Assembly (NCBI GenBank): GCA_002419215.1
Contig: DIFQ01000027.1
Coordinates: forward strand, 1-51,669
Direction: 5' to 3'
Source of the DNA: Syntrophaceae bacterium UBA5744
Lineage (GTDB): Bacteria > Desulfobacterota > Syntrophia > Syntrophales > UBA2192
DNA: 51,669 bases
The notes under the pieces are model-generated. The model saw only the letters and a list, made by a program, of their open reading frames with translations, ran no database searches and was not told the DNA's origin. Both the position numbers and the translations under genes were made by a program. This document shows positions 41,911 through 48,455 of the stretch, in pieces. How positions within the stretch are numbered: the first letter of the stretch is position 1; each line of letters begins with the position of its first letter.

Positions 41911-42017
41911 ATCGGAAGAGCGGAAGTGAGGAAGAGCGGACAAGAAGAAAGAAAAAAGAAATCTTCCGCTTCCTTTCCGCTCTTCCGCTCTTCTTCACTT
42001 CCTGACTTCACAATTGA
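41911..42017. repeat. Inverted-repeat element A (MITE-like)
   Basis: GGAAGTGAGGAAGAGCGG (41922-41939) pairs with CCGCTCTTCTTCACTTCC (41985-42002) at 17 of 18 positions. The element ends CTTCCTGACTTCACAATTG. Inside, CGGACAAGAAG and, after a gap, TTTCCGCTCTTCC resemble the ends of the gene-carrying element at 51159-51631. It fills most of the gap between two convergent genes and carries no gene. Confidence 0.75.
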
Positions 42018-42068
42018 GAAGCGGGGGCCTTGCAGGAGGGAAAGACGGCGCTTTGACGGGCCGATCGG

Positions 42069-43217
42069 TCAGCCTCCCGGGGCGGTGCCCAGAAGCTCCT
42101 CGTAGATCTCCATCTGCCTTCGGGCCACCTCGTCCCAGCTCTGCCCGCAGGCCGTGCGGAAGGCCTCCTGTCCCATCCGCTGCCGCAGCCGGGTGTCGAG
42201 AAGCCGGGCAAACCTGCCCGCCACGGCTGCCGCATCGGCAGGATCGCCGACCACGAAGCCGTTGACCCCGTCGCGTACCAGGTCCTTTGCGCCCACGTTG
42301 CCGCTCAACACAACCGGAAGCGATGCGGCCATGGCATCGAGGGCCGCCATGCCGAAGGTGTCGAAGCGCGATAGCATGGCGAAGAAATCGCTCCCCAGGT
42401 AGAGGGCGTCGAGGTTCTCCCGTCCCGTGACCCCCGAAAAGCGAACGTTGGGGCCGATGTCGAGCTCTTCCGCCAGCCGCCGGTATTGTCCCTCGTTTCC
42501 GCGCCCCACGACAAGCAGCAGGGGCACGGGCTGTCCCGTTTCACGCTTGAGCTGCGCGAGCCCCCGCATGACGTAGTCGAGTCCCTTCACCTCGAAGTTC
42601 ATGGATACGAACAGAAGGATCAGGGTCGAGAGGTCCAGGCCCAGCGATCGGCGCAGCTCGGCCCTGCAGCCCTCGCGGTTGCCGCCCGCGAAACGCTCGA
42701 CGTCCGTCCCCGGCGGCACGACGAGCACCCGGTCGCCCTCGACGCCGAACTCGGCGATGAATTTTTCCCTCGTGATCGTCGAGACGGCAAGAAATCGGCG
42801 GCAGCGCGGATTTGCGACGAGCTTTTCCTCGACCCATCGAGTGGACCGGTCGAAGAGGCTCATCCTCTTTTTCCTGACGTCGCGCACCCAGAGCCGGTGG
42901 GGAATGCCGTGCATGGTGAACAGGTCGGCCTCGAAAATGCGATCGTGGGTGTGGACGAGATCGAAGCCTTCCCGCGCAAGGGCCCGGTTGGCAAACCAGG
43001 CAAAGCTCGGTGTGGTGAGCGACCGGGGGAAGCGGACGATGGGGACACGGTGAAAGGTGATGCCCGGGGCCTCCTCGCGCCAGCGGTTGGCGAACACGTG
43101 GACCTCGTAACGGGAGTCGGCGGCGATCCGCGTCGTCAGTTCGCTGGCGAAATTTTCGGCTCCGCCCACGAGACCGTACCGGGGGATCACGACGGCGATC
43201 TTTTTTCTCTTTCCCAT
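42069..43217 (-). CDS. WaaG-like family 4 glycosyltransferase
   Basis: A 382-residue GT-B protein. N-terminal VVIPRYGLVGGAENFASEL is the acceptor-domain glycine-rich loop and FANRW, HTHDRIFEADLFTMHG are WaaG-like. SRFDTFGMAALDAMAASLPVVLS is the GT4 E-x7-E-type donor region, with Asp in place of the first Glu (FDTFGMAALDA). WaaG adds glucose to heptose of the LPS inner core, and the neighbouring heptosyltransferases agree with that role. The gene is convergent to ugd, with element A between them, and its start is preceded by GAGGG. The exact donor sugar is unproven. Confidence 0.85.
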   Translation of the reverse strand: MGKRKKIAVVIPRYGLVGGAENFASELTTRIAADSRYEVHVFANRWREEAPGITFHRVPIVRFPRSLTTPSFAWFANRALAREGFDLVHTHDRIFEADLFTMHGIPHRLWVRDVRKKRMSLFDRSTRWVEEKLVANPRCRRFLAVSTITREKFIAEFGVEGDRVLVVPPGTDVERFAGGNREGCRAELRRSLGLDLSTLILLFVSMNFEVKGLDYVMRGLAQLKRETGQPVPLLLVVGRGNEGQYRRLAEELDIGPNVRFSGVTGRENLDALYLGSDFFAMLSRFDTFGMAALDAMAASLPVVLSGNVGAKDLVRDGVNGFVVGDPADAAAVAGRFARLLDTRLRQRMGQEAFRTACGQSWDEVARRQMEIYEELLGTAPGG

Positions 43218-43326
43218 CGGCCCTCTTTCAACGGACGGCCGGGATGGCCGTTCTTCCGGTTCCGCGATTCATGTTATTAAGGAAAGCAGTTATGGTTCAC
43301 CCATTCCTGCGCACAGGCTCCGAGGT

Positions 43327-43393
43327 GTCATTCCCGCGAAGGCGGGAATCCATGTCAGGACAGGAATGGATTCCGGATCAAGTCCGGAATGAC
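43327..43393. repeat. Intergenic palindromic repeat (GTCATTCC...GGAATGAC)
   Basis: Outer arms GTCATTCC and GGAATGAC enclose two hairpins: TTCCCGC-GAAG-GCGGGAA and ATTCCGGA-TCAAG-TCCGGAAT. This is a repeat class widespread between genes in Desulfobacterota and other Proteobacteria. It lies in the 240-base gap upstream of the WaaG-like gene, where nothing else is evident. Confidence 0.8.
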
Positions 43394-43457
43394 AAAATCC
43401 ACGGTCACAATGGCTGTGAACGATTTCGTGACCCCATCATGAATGAATCCCTATCGC

Positions 43458-43853
43458 TCATTTTCCCGGGGCAGGGATTCCAAGCCGGGCCGCTGCCGCT
43501 GTCAGCTTGATGTCCAGGGTGATCAACTCCGCTTTCAGCCTGAGGGCAAGCCACAGGTAGCTCGCATCATAGGCCGACAGACCGCTTTTTCTCGCCAATG
43601 GAATGACTTCGTTGTGATCCACGTCGGTGAGCTGTATCGCAATCCGTGTGCCGAGATCATGCGCCTCGAGCAGTTTCATCTCGAGGGAAGGGTGGGCTTT
43701 GATCTTTTTCAGGCAAATATTGGCCAGTTCGAACCGGATCAGAACCGGAGCTGCCAGGGGCCCGCTGCCCAGACGTCCCGCAACCGCATCGGCCTGAGGT
43801 TCCCCGAAGACCAGCGCTCCCAGGGCCGAAGCATCAACGACGCGCACGGTCAT
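43458..43853 (-). CDS. PIN-domain toxin (VapC/FitB type)
   Basis: A 131-residue protein. The acidic metal-binding residues of PIN ribonucleases are in place: Asp7 (VVDASAL), Glu42 (FELANI), Asp96 (YDASYLWLA) and Asp114 (LITLDIKL). Family length is 120-140 residues. As a Mg2+-dependent RNase it would cleave tRNA, rRNA or mRNA when freed from its antitoxin. Its start overlaps the antitoxin end by 20 bases, the usual coupled order with antitoxin first. It lies among LPS core genes, to which it has no evident functional tie. Confidence 0.9.
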   Translation of the reverse strand: MTVRVVDASALGALVFGEPQADAVAGRLGSGPLAAPVLIRFELANICLKKIKAHPSLEMKLLEAHDLGTRIAIQLTDVDHNEVIPLARKSGLSAYDASYLWLALRLKAELITLDIKLTAAAARLGIPAPGK

Positions 43854-44079
43854 CCCGGTCCTCCCTGACGAAACGGGCCGATTCGGCAGGGGTCTTGAGG
43901 CCCATTTTATTTACTTTCGCCAAAAGATCTCCGGCCGTCATGAAGGACTCTTTCGCGACGCTCTCCTCCAAAATGACCAGGAGTTCACCCTGCAGGGACC
44001 GGCGATGCCTTGCCGCCCTCTCCCGGAGTCTGTCGGCGATCTGATCGGGCACGTTCTTGATGGAAAGATTGACGGGCAT
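43834..44079 (-). CDS. FitA-like ribbon-helix-helix antitoxin
   Basis: An 81-residue protein. Residues 1-40 (MPVNLSIKNVPDQIADRLRE..., RRSLQGELLVILEES) match the Arc/FitA ribbon-helix-helix DNA-binding domain. The C-terminal about 30 residues are charged and would thread into the toxin active site. AGGAGG five bases before ATG 44079 gives strong translation. A near-consensus promoter and a pair of direct repeats lie directly upstream, fitting autorepression by the toxin-antitoxin complex. Confidence 0.88.
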   Translation of the reverse strand: MPVNLSIKNVPDQIADRLRERAARHRRSLQGELLVILEESVAKESFMTAGDLLAKVNKMGLKTPAESARFVREDRDDRARR

Positions 44080-44091
44080 AGGCCTCCTGCT

Positions 44092-44108
44092 GGTTCCAAG
44101 ATGGTTCC
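44092..44108 (-). promoter_or_regulatory. Candidate FitAB operator (two direct repeats)
   Basis: GGAACC occurs at 44103-44108 and 44092-44097 (minus strand), 11 bases apart, one helical turn, within ATGGAACCATCTTGGAACCA. They lie between the -10 box and the ribosome-binding site, a normal place for a repressor site of a ribbon-helix-helix dimer pair. Confidence 0.55.
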
Positions 44109-44136
44109 ATTATAGAACTTCCCGTGGGATAGTCAA
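44109..44136 (-). promoter_or_regulatory. Sigma-70 promoter of the toxin-antitoxin operon
   Basis: Minus strand: -35 TTGACT (44136-44131), a 16-base spacer, -10 TATAAT (44114-44109, perfect consensus). The antitoxin ATG is 30 bases downstream of the -10. Confidence 0.8.
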
Positions 44137-44175
44137 CAATGAATTGATCTGTTTTTCGTCTCCCGATTTCCGAAG

Positions 44176-44273
44176 CCTGAAAAGCGCGAGCCTCTCTCGT
44201 CCCCCCGTAATCTTTTCTTTCCTTCCTGAATCCTGAAGCCCGATGCCTGAAACCTGAAAGGCGCAAGCCTTTC
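44176..44273. repeat. Degenerate direct repeat with CCTGAA words
   Basis: CCTGAAAAGCGCGAGCCTCTC (44176-44196) recurs as CCTGAAAGGCGCAAGCCTTTC (44253-44273), matching at 18 of 21 bases. The second copy forms a perfect GAAAGGC-GCAA-GCCTTTC hairpin (44256-44273). Between them are extra CCTGAA words (CCTGAATCCTGAAGCCCGATGCCTGAA). The tract lies between the toxin-antitoxin promoter and the WaaE-like gene; no gene is seen in it. Confidence 0.6.
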
Positions 44274-44343
44274 CTTTAATCCGGCTGCCTTCTGTGGTAT
44301 GGTGGCCGCGACCGGCAGGAACCGGCCGGTTCGTGAGACGACC

Positions 44344-45129
44344 ATGACTGAAAAAATCCCGCTTTCCGTTGCGATCATCACGAAAGACGAGGCGGCAAAC
44401 CTGCCCGGCTGCCTGAATAGCGTCGCCTTCGCACGGCAGATCGTCGTCGTCGATTCGGGGAGCACCGACGGGACCCTCGAGTTTGCCCGCGACTTCGGCT
44501 GCGAGGTCTTTGTCGAGCCCTGGAAGGGATTCGGCCCCCAGAAGCAGATGGCCATCGACCGGTGCCGCGAGCCCTGGGTACTCGTCCTCGATGCCGACGA
44601 GCGGATCCCGCCGGAAACGGAAGCGGCAATCCGGGCTGTCGTCTCGGGCGGCGAGTCGAGCGCTTCGGGCTGCAGTTTTCCCCGGAAGAATTTCTTCCAG
44701 GGCCGCTGGATCCGCCACATGGGCTGGTGGCCCGACCGGATCACGCGGCTCTTCCAAAACGGCCGGGGCCGGATGACGGAGGCCTCCGTGCACGAGGCCG
44801 TGAACGTCTCCGGGCAGGTCGTGCCCCTGGAGAGCCCCATCGAGCACTACACGGAGAGCCGGCTGAGCGAGATTCTCAAGAAGATCGACAAATACTCCAC
44901 CCTGGCTGCCGAGGAGGCCTTCCGGGAAGGGCGCAGATCCTCGGTCTGGGGGGCGATCGTACGGGCGGAGCTGACTTTCTTCCAGGGCTACGTCCTTCGC
45001 CTCGGGTTTCTCGACGGCCGGCAGGGCCTTGTCCTCTCCGTCACCGATGCCGTGAACAAGTTCTTCAAGTACGCCAAGCTCAGTGAGCTGAACAGGCAAA
45101 AAGAAGGAAGTGAGGAAGAGCGGAAGTGA
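44344..45129 (+). CDS. WaaE/KdtX-like family 2 glycosyltransferase
   Basis: A 261-residue protein. LSVAIITKDEAANLPGCLNSV and QIVVVDSGSTDGTLE form the nucleotide-sugar site, LVLDADERIPPE the metal-binding acidic cluster, and FPRKNFFQGRWIRHMGWWPD the family-typical stretch of LPS-core beta-1,4-glucosyltransferases of WaaE type. ATG 44344 is used because the family motif starts there. The last residues (KEGSEEERK, codons 45100-45126) are encoded inside inverted-repeat element B, so the natural C-terminus seems to have been altered or extended by the repeat. The enzyme should glycosylate heptose of the inner core at the cytoplasmic face. Confidence 0.85.
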   Translation: MTEKIPLSVAIITKDEAANLPGCLNSVAFARQIVVVDSGSTDGTLEFARDFGCEVFVEPWKGFGPQKQMAIDRCREPWVLVLDADERIPPETEAAIRAVVSGGESSASGCSFPRKNFFQGRWIRHMGWWPDRITRLFQNGRGRMTEASVHEAVNVSGQVVPLESPIEHYTESRLSEILKKIDKYSTLAAEEAFREGRRSSVWGAIVRAELTFFQGYVLRLGFLDGRQGLVLSVTDAVNKFFKYAKLSELNRQKEGSEEERK

Positions 45130-45206
45130 GGAAGAGCGGAAAGGGAAAAGTAAAGAGGATTTCTTGTCCGATCTTCCGCGCTTCATAACTTCCTGACTTC
45201 GCAATC
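45103..45206. repeat. Inverted-repeat element B (MITE-like), overlapping the 3' end of the WaaE-like gene
   Basis: A 16-base unit GGAAGTGAGGAAGAGC is tandemly repeated exactly at 45106-45121 and 45122-45137. The right end reads ATCTTCCGCGCTTCATAACTTCCTGACTTCGCAATCG. On the minus strand its middle reads CGGACAAGAAATCC... TTTACTTTTCCCTTTCCGCTCTTCC. This resembles the last codons and right flank of the four-helix-bundle gene in element C, as if the gene had been deleted from inside the element. Confidence 0.72.
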
Positions 45207-45268
45207 GTACGGCTGGGACCCTGCGCCCGTTAAATTTGACAGCCTGGGGAATTGTAAGCATATCTCAC

Positions 45269-46180
45269 ATGGATCTCTCCGTCGTCATCGTCAACTGGAA
45301 CACCGAATCGCTTCTTCGCGACTGCCTCCGGTCCGTCTACGACACCGTCGAGGGCATGACCTTCGAAGTCATCGTCGTCGACAACGCCTCGAGCGACGGA
45401 AGCGTCGCCATGCTGAAGGTCGAATTCCCTCAGGTCCGCCGGATCGAAAACTACGAGAACCGGGGCTTTGCCGCCGCCAACAACCAGGCCTTCCGGGTCA
45501 TGACGGGCCGCTACGCGCTGATGCTCAACTCGGATACGGTTCTCACCGGGGGGGCCGTTCGCGAGCTGTACGCCTTCATGGAGGAGCACCCCGAGGCGGT
45601 CATGGCCTGCGGGCAGCTGCTGAATGCGGACGGCAGCAAGCAGAACTCCATCGCCGCATTTCCCACGCCGCTTTCGCTTGTCGTGAATGTGCCGCTGCTG
45701 GAAATCCTGTTCCCGGCGCGTTACCCCAGCAAGCGCCAGGAATACCGGCATCCCATCGAGGTGGATTCGGGGATCGGGGCGTGCCTGATCGTGCGCAAGA
45801 GCGCTATCGACGGGGTGGGGGGCCTCGACGAGCGTTACTTCTTCTTTTTCGAGGAAACGGACTGGGCCCGGACGATGAGGGAGGCGGGCTGGAAGATCTA
45901 CCACGTCCCGACGGCGAGAATCTATCACTTCCAGGGAAAGAGCGTCGGCGCCGACGTTCGCTCGCGGATCCATTTCTACCGTTCGCGCTATCTCTACTTC
46001 CTGAAGTGGGAAAGCGGGGCCTGGCCCATTGCTGCGGTCCTCATCGTGACGCGGCTCATCGTGAACTGGGTCTTCACGGGCCTGGGCGTCGTGCTGACAC
46101 TTGGCCTGAACCGCGGCCTGCGGGGGAAATGGAAAGTCTATTCGCAGCTGATCGGCTGGCATCTGCGCGGATGTCCGTGA
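45269..46180 (+). CDS. Family 2 glycosyltransferase with C-terminal hydrophobic helices (rhamnosyltransferase-like)
   Basis: A 303-residue protein starting MDLSVVIVNWNTESLLRDCL, followed by VIVVDNASSDGS, ENRGFAAANNQAF and LMLNSDT (acidic donor-binding residues). FFFFEETDWARTMREAGW is typical of dTDP-rhamnosyl/GT2 family enzymes. The C-terminus has one to two hydrophobic helices (WPIAAVLIVTRLIVNWVFTGLGVVLTLG), suggesting membrane association. The start at ATG 45269 is set by the motif; a slightly longer frame begins upstream. It follows element B. Likely LPS core or O-unit sugar transfer; the donor is unknown. Confidence 0.85.
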   Translation: MDLSVVIVNWNTESLLRDCLRSVYDTVEGMTFEVIVVDNASSDGSVAMLKVEFPQVRRIENYENRGFAAANNQAFRVMTGRYALMLNSDTVLTGGAVRELYAFMEEHPEAVMACGQLLNADGSKQNSIAAFPTPLSLVVNVPLLEILFPARYPSKRQEYRHPIEVDSGIGACLIVRKSAIDGVGGLDERYFFFFEETDWARTMREAGWKIYHVPTARIYHFQGKSVGADVRSRIHFYRSRYLYFLKWESGAWPIAAVLIVTRLIVNWVFTGLGVVLTLGLNRGLRGKWKVYSQLIGWHLRGCP

Positions 46181-46235
46181 CGCGGACATCCGCGTCGGCT
46201 TCAGGAATCGGGCATCAGGCTTCCGGAAGCAGAAC

Positions 46236-46320
46236 GCCAACAGCCAACAGCCAACAGCCAACAGGTCTCCACTGTATGCTGTCTCTTTTTTTGCTGTCGG
46301 CTGTAGACTGCAGGCTGTAG
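46236..46320. repeat. Heptamer tandem repeat with facing degenerate complement
   Basis: GCCAACA is repeated four times without error (46236-46263). At 46291-46320, TTGCTGTCGGCTGTAGACTGCAGGCTGTAG contains GGCTGT words complementary to the ACAGCC words of the left part, forming a loose inverted repeat around a T-rich stretch. GGACGG-type microsatellite bases follow before the next gene. It may be a decayed intergenic element. Confidence 0.65.
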
Positions 46321-46375
46321 GCTTCGATGTGACGGGATAGGCTGGATGGACGGGACGGACGGGATAGACTGAAGC

Positions 46376-47482
46376 ATGTTTGTCAAAGGCTCGAAGATCG
46401 ACTTTTCGAAGATCCGCAGGGTGCTCCTGATCCAGCTCGGGGACATCGGGGATGTGGTCTGGACGGAGCCCACGATCCGCGCCTTCCGCGAGACCTTCCC
46501 GTCGGTGGAGGTCTCCGTCCTGGCGCGAAGCGGCTTCGGGGAGCTGCTCGCAGCGCACCCGGATGTTCATCGGCTGTTCAACGTTACCGCCGTCAAAGGG
46601 GGGATCCTCGCGGAGATCACCGCGCAGTCCGCGCTCACCGGCGCGCTGCGGCAAGAGCGCTTCGACGTCGTCTTCGACCTCAGGGCGGGCGACCGCGGCG
46701 CCGTCATGGCCTGGCTCACCCGCGCCCCCTGTCGGGTCTCTCTTTACTACCCCCGGGACATCCCCTTCTGGAGAAACAGCCTGTTCACCCACATCGTGGA
46801 CCCGCCTCCCCTGGAGACCCTCGTTCAGGGAGCGGCGGAGCAGACCCTTCGCATCGTCCGGGAATTCGGCATCGACACGGCCGACCGGGCCCCCGGGCTA
46901 CGTGTGTCCGAGGAGGTGAGAAGACGCGTGTCGGTCATTCTTCAGGAAGTGGGATTGGAAGGCGCCGGGCGCTGGGTCTCCGTCAACCCGTTTTCTCGCT
47001 GGTCCTACAAGGAATGGCCCCACGAGCGCTGGATACCGGTCCTCGAAAGGCTCTGGGAGCAGCACCGCATTGCGGCCGTCCTGGTCGGGTCGCCCGATGA
47101 GTTCGAGAAGGCCTCGCAACTGGCGGCCCGGCTGCAGGGTCCCGCCTTCAACCTGGCCGGGAAGACGACGCTTGCCGAACTGGCCGGAGTTCTGAGTTTG
47201 GCCGCATTTCACATTGGCGTGGACAGCGCCGCCCCGCACATCGCCGCCGCCGTGGGGATCCCCACGATCACCCTCTACGGGCCTTCCGACTGGCGCTACT
47301 GGGCCCCGCCGGGCGATCGCCACCTGGTGGTGGCCCCTTCAGACGAATGCGCCCCCTGTTATCAGAAGGGCTGCGAGGGGAAGGGCCGGAGCCGCTGTCT
47401 CGAGGAAATGCCCGCCGAGCGGGTTCTCGAGGCCGTCGATCAGATGGTCCGGAGGCTTGCGCCGGGCCGCACGTCTCAGTAG
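46376..47482 (+). CDS. ADP-heptose:LPS heptosyltransferase (GT9 family)
   Basis: A 368-residue protein. VLLIQLGDIGDVVWTEPTIRAF is the GT9 N-terminal acceptor loop with the catalytic Asp. VSVNPFSRWSYKEWP, LVGSPDEFEKA, FHIGVDSAAPHIAAAVGIPTITLYG make up the ADP-heptose domain. It adds L-glycero-D-manno-heptose to the inner core. It is one of three GT9 enzymes in the window and is oriented opposite to the other two, in the same orientation as the two GT2 genes upstream. A convergent gap of only 43 bases separates it from the Trm112-like gene. Which heptose (I, II or III) it adds is not resolved. Confidence 0.88.
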   Translation: MFVKGSKIDFSKIRRVLLIQLGDIGDVVWTEPTIRAFRETFPSVEVSVLARSGFGELLAAHPDVHRLFNVTAVKGGILAEITAQSALTGALRQERFDVVFDLRAGDRGAVMAWLTRAPCRVSLYYPRDIPFWRNSLFTHIVDPPPLETLVQGAAEQTLRIVREFGIDTADRAPGLRVSEEVRRRVSVILQEVGLEGAGRWVSVNPFSRWSYKEWPHERWIPVLERLWEQHRIAAVLVGSPDEFEKASQLAARLQGPAFNLAGKTTLAELAGVLSLAAFHIGVDSAAPHIAAAVGIPTITLYGPSDWRYWAPPGDRHLVVAPSDECAPCYQKGCEGKGRSRCLEEMPAERVLEAVDQMVRRLAPGRTSQ

Positions 47483-47525
47483 AAGAACGAAATCCCGATC
47501 AAGACATTGTGAGAGTCGATGCCCG

Positions 47526-47696
47526 TCAGTCCAGCTTTCTGGCCTCGTCGATGAGCATGATGGGAATGTCGTCGCGGATCTCGTAGAGAAGCCGGCAGTG
47601 ATCGCAGATCAGGCCGTCTTCTTTTTCCGTCAGGCGAAGGTCTCCCTTGCACTTGGGGCAGGCCATGATTTCGAGAAGCTCCTTGCTGATCGCCAT
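47526..47696 (-). CDS. Trm112/YcaR-family small zinc-ribbon protein
   Basis: A 56-residue protein, MAISKELLEIMACPKCKGDL..., with Cys13/Cys16 and Cys31/Cys34 forming a zinc ribbon and the closing DIPIMLIDEA of the UPF0434/Trm112 family. AAGGAG lies five bases before ATG 47696, and a longer in-frame reading upstream is excluded by overlap with the PagL-like gene. In many proteobacteria the homologue is next to lpxK/kdsB in the LPS pathway, consistent with the setting here. Molecular function is unknown; the eukaryotic relative activates methyltransferases. Confidence 0.88.
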   Translation of the reverse strand: MAISKELLEIMACPKCKGDLRLTEKEDGLICDHCRLLYEIRDDIPIMLIDEARKLD

Positions 47697-47707
47697 ATCA
47701 TCTCCTT

Positions 47708-48316
47708 TTAATAGGATATCATGAACCCGATGGTGCCGAAGTAGCTGTCGATGCCGCAATTGGGGTCCCGGAGATCGGCGTTGGAGACATGCCGAAAGCG
47801 AAATCCCAGATCGAGCGCCGCGCCGGGCATGACGTTGAATTGGACGCCGATGCCGACCGCGTTTGCAAAGTTGAACCCGTTGGCCTGATCGACGGTGTCC
47901 ACCGTGATGAAGAGGAATCCCGCCGAGTAGAGGCCGTAGACCGAGACGGCGTCGTTCAGCGGGTATCGGTACTTGAGGCCGATGCTCGCGCCGCCCTCGG
48001 TGGAGAATTCTGCGCCGAAGACGAGGTTGAACTGGGGCTCGAGGAAAGCGGTGAGCACTCCGCGGTGATCCTGCAGGGAAGGGACCCATCGCTTCATGTC
48101 CACGCCCAGGTGCGCGATGAGGGGAACCGGGAAGTAATCCCCTTCCGTCAGCGTGCTGTAGCCGAACCCGGTGATGAAACCCGCCTCGGTGAAGAAGCTG
48201 TCCTTGCCGAGAATCGGCGCGGGTGATGGATCGGCTGCCCGGGCATCCGCGGCCGAGGACAGGAGCATGAGCAACGCGAAGACGATAGCGAACCGGCGAA
48301 AAGTCGTACGTTCCAT
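47708..48316 (-). CDS. pagL: PagL-like lipid A 3-O-deacylase (outer-membrane acyloxyacyl hydrolase)
   Basis: A 202-residue protein with an N-terminal signal peptide (residues 1-27, positive start, hydrophobic core, ADARA cleavage site). It is otherwise built of alternating beta-strands and ends in an aromatic residue (MISY), as outer-membrane barrels do. FRFRHVSNADL near the C-terminus carries the catalytic His176 and Ser178. In PagL of Pseudomonas a Glu stands 12 residues after the Ser; here Asp190 stands exactly there (GIDSYFG). Removal of the 3-position acyl chain of lipid A is the known reaction. It lies between LPS core genes, and a hairpin (48401-48433) precedes it. Confidence 0.84.
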   Translation of the reverse strand: MERTTFRRFAIVFALLMLLSSAADARAADPSPAPILGKDSFFTEAGFITGFGYSTLTEGDYFPVPLIAHLGVDMKRWVPSLQDHRGVLTAFLEPQFNLVFGAEFSTEGGASIGLKYRYPLNDAVSVYGLYSAGFLFITVDTVDQANGFNFANAVGIGVQFNVMPGAALDLGFRFRHVSNADLRDPNCGIDSYFGTIGFMISY

Positions 48317-48400
48317 GGCTGATTATTTTTCCCTGGGGTCTTATCTCTTCCCGGGATCCCGACTCTGCGGGAACGACGGGTTGAAATCCTCTTTGTCCGG

Positions 48401-48433
48401 GGCAGAACAAACGGCCGGTTCGTTCGATCTGCC
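48401..48433. repeat. Imperfect hairpin between heptosyltransferase and pagL
   Basis: GGCAGA (48401-48406) pairs with TCTGCC (48428-48433), and most of the inner ACAAACGG...TTCGTT also pairs. It could end transcription of the heptosyltransferase operon, but no T-run follows on the minus strand. Confidence 0.45.
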
Positions 48434-48455
48434 CGTCTTCATGGCGATTGACAAC

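Noticed and set aside
40421..41998. Minus-strand open frame over ugd
   Set aside because: Mirror of the clear UDP-glucose dehydrogenase; no motif and no ribosome-binding site.
44092..44273. CRISPR-like array from the repeated words
   Set aside because: Repeat units are short, irregularly spaced and degenerate; there are no uniform spacers and no cas genes.
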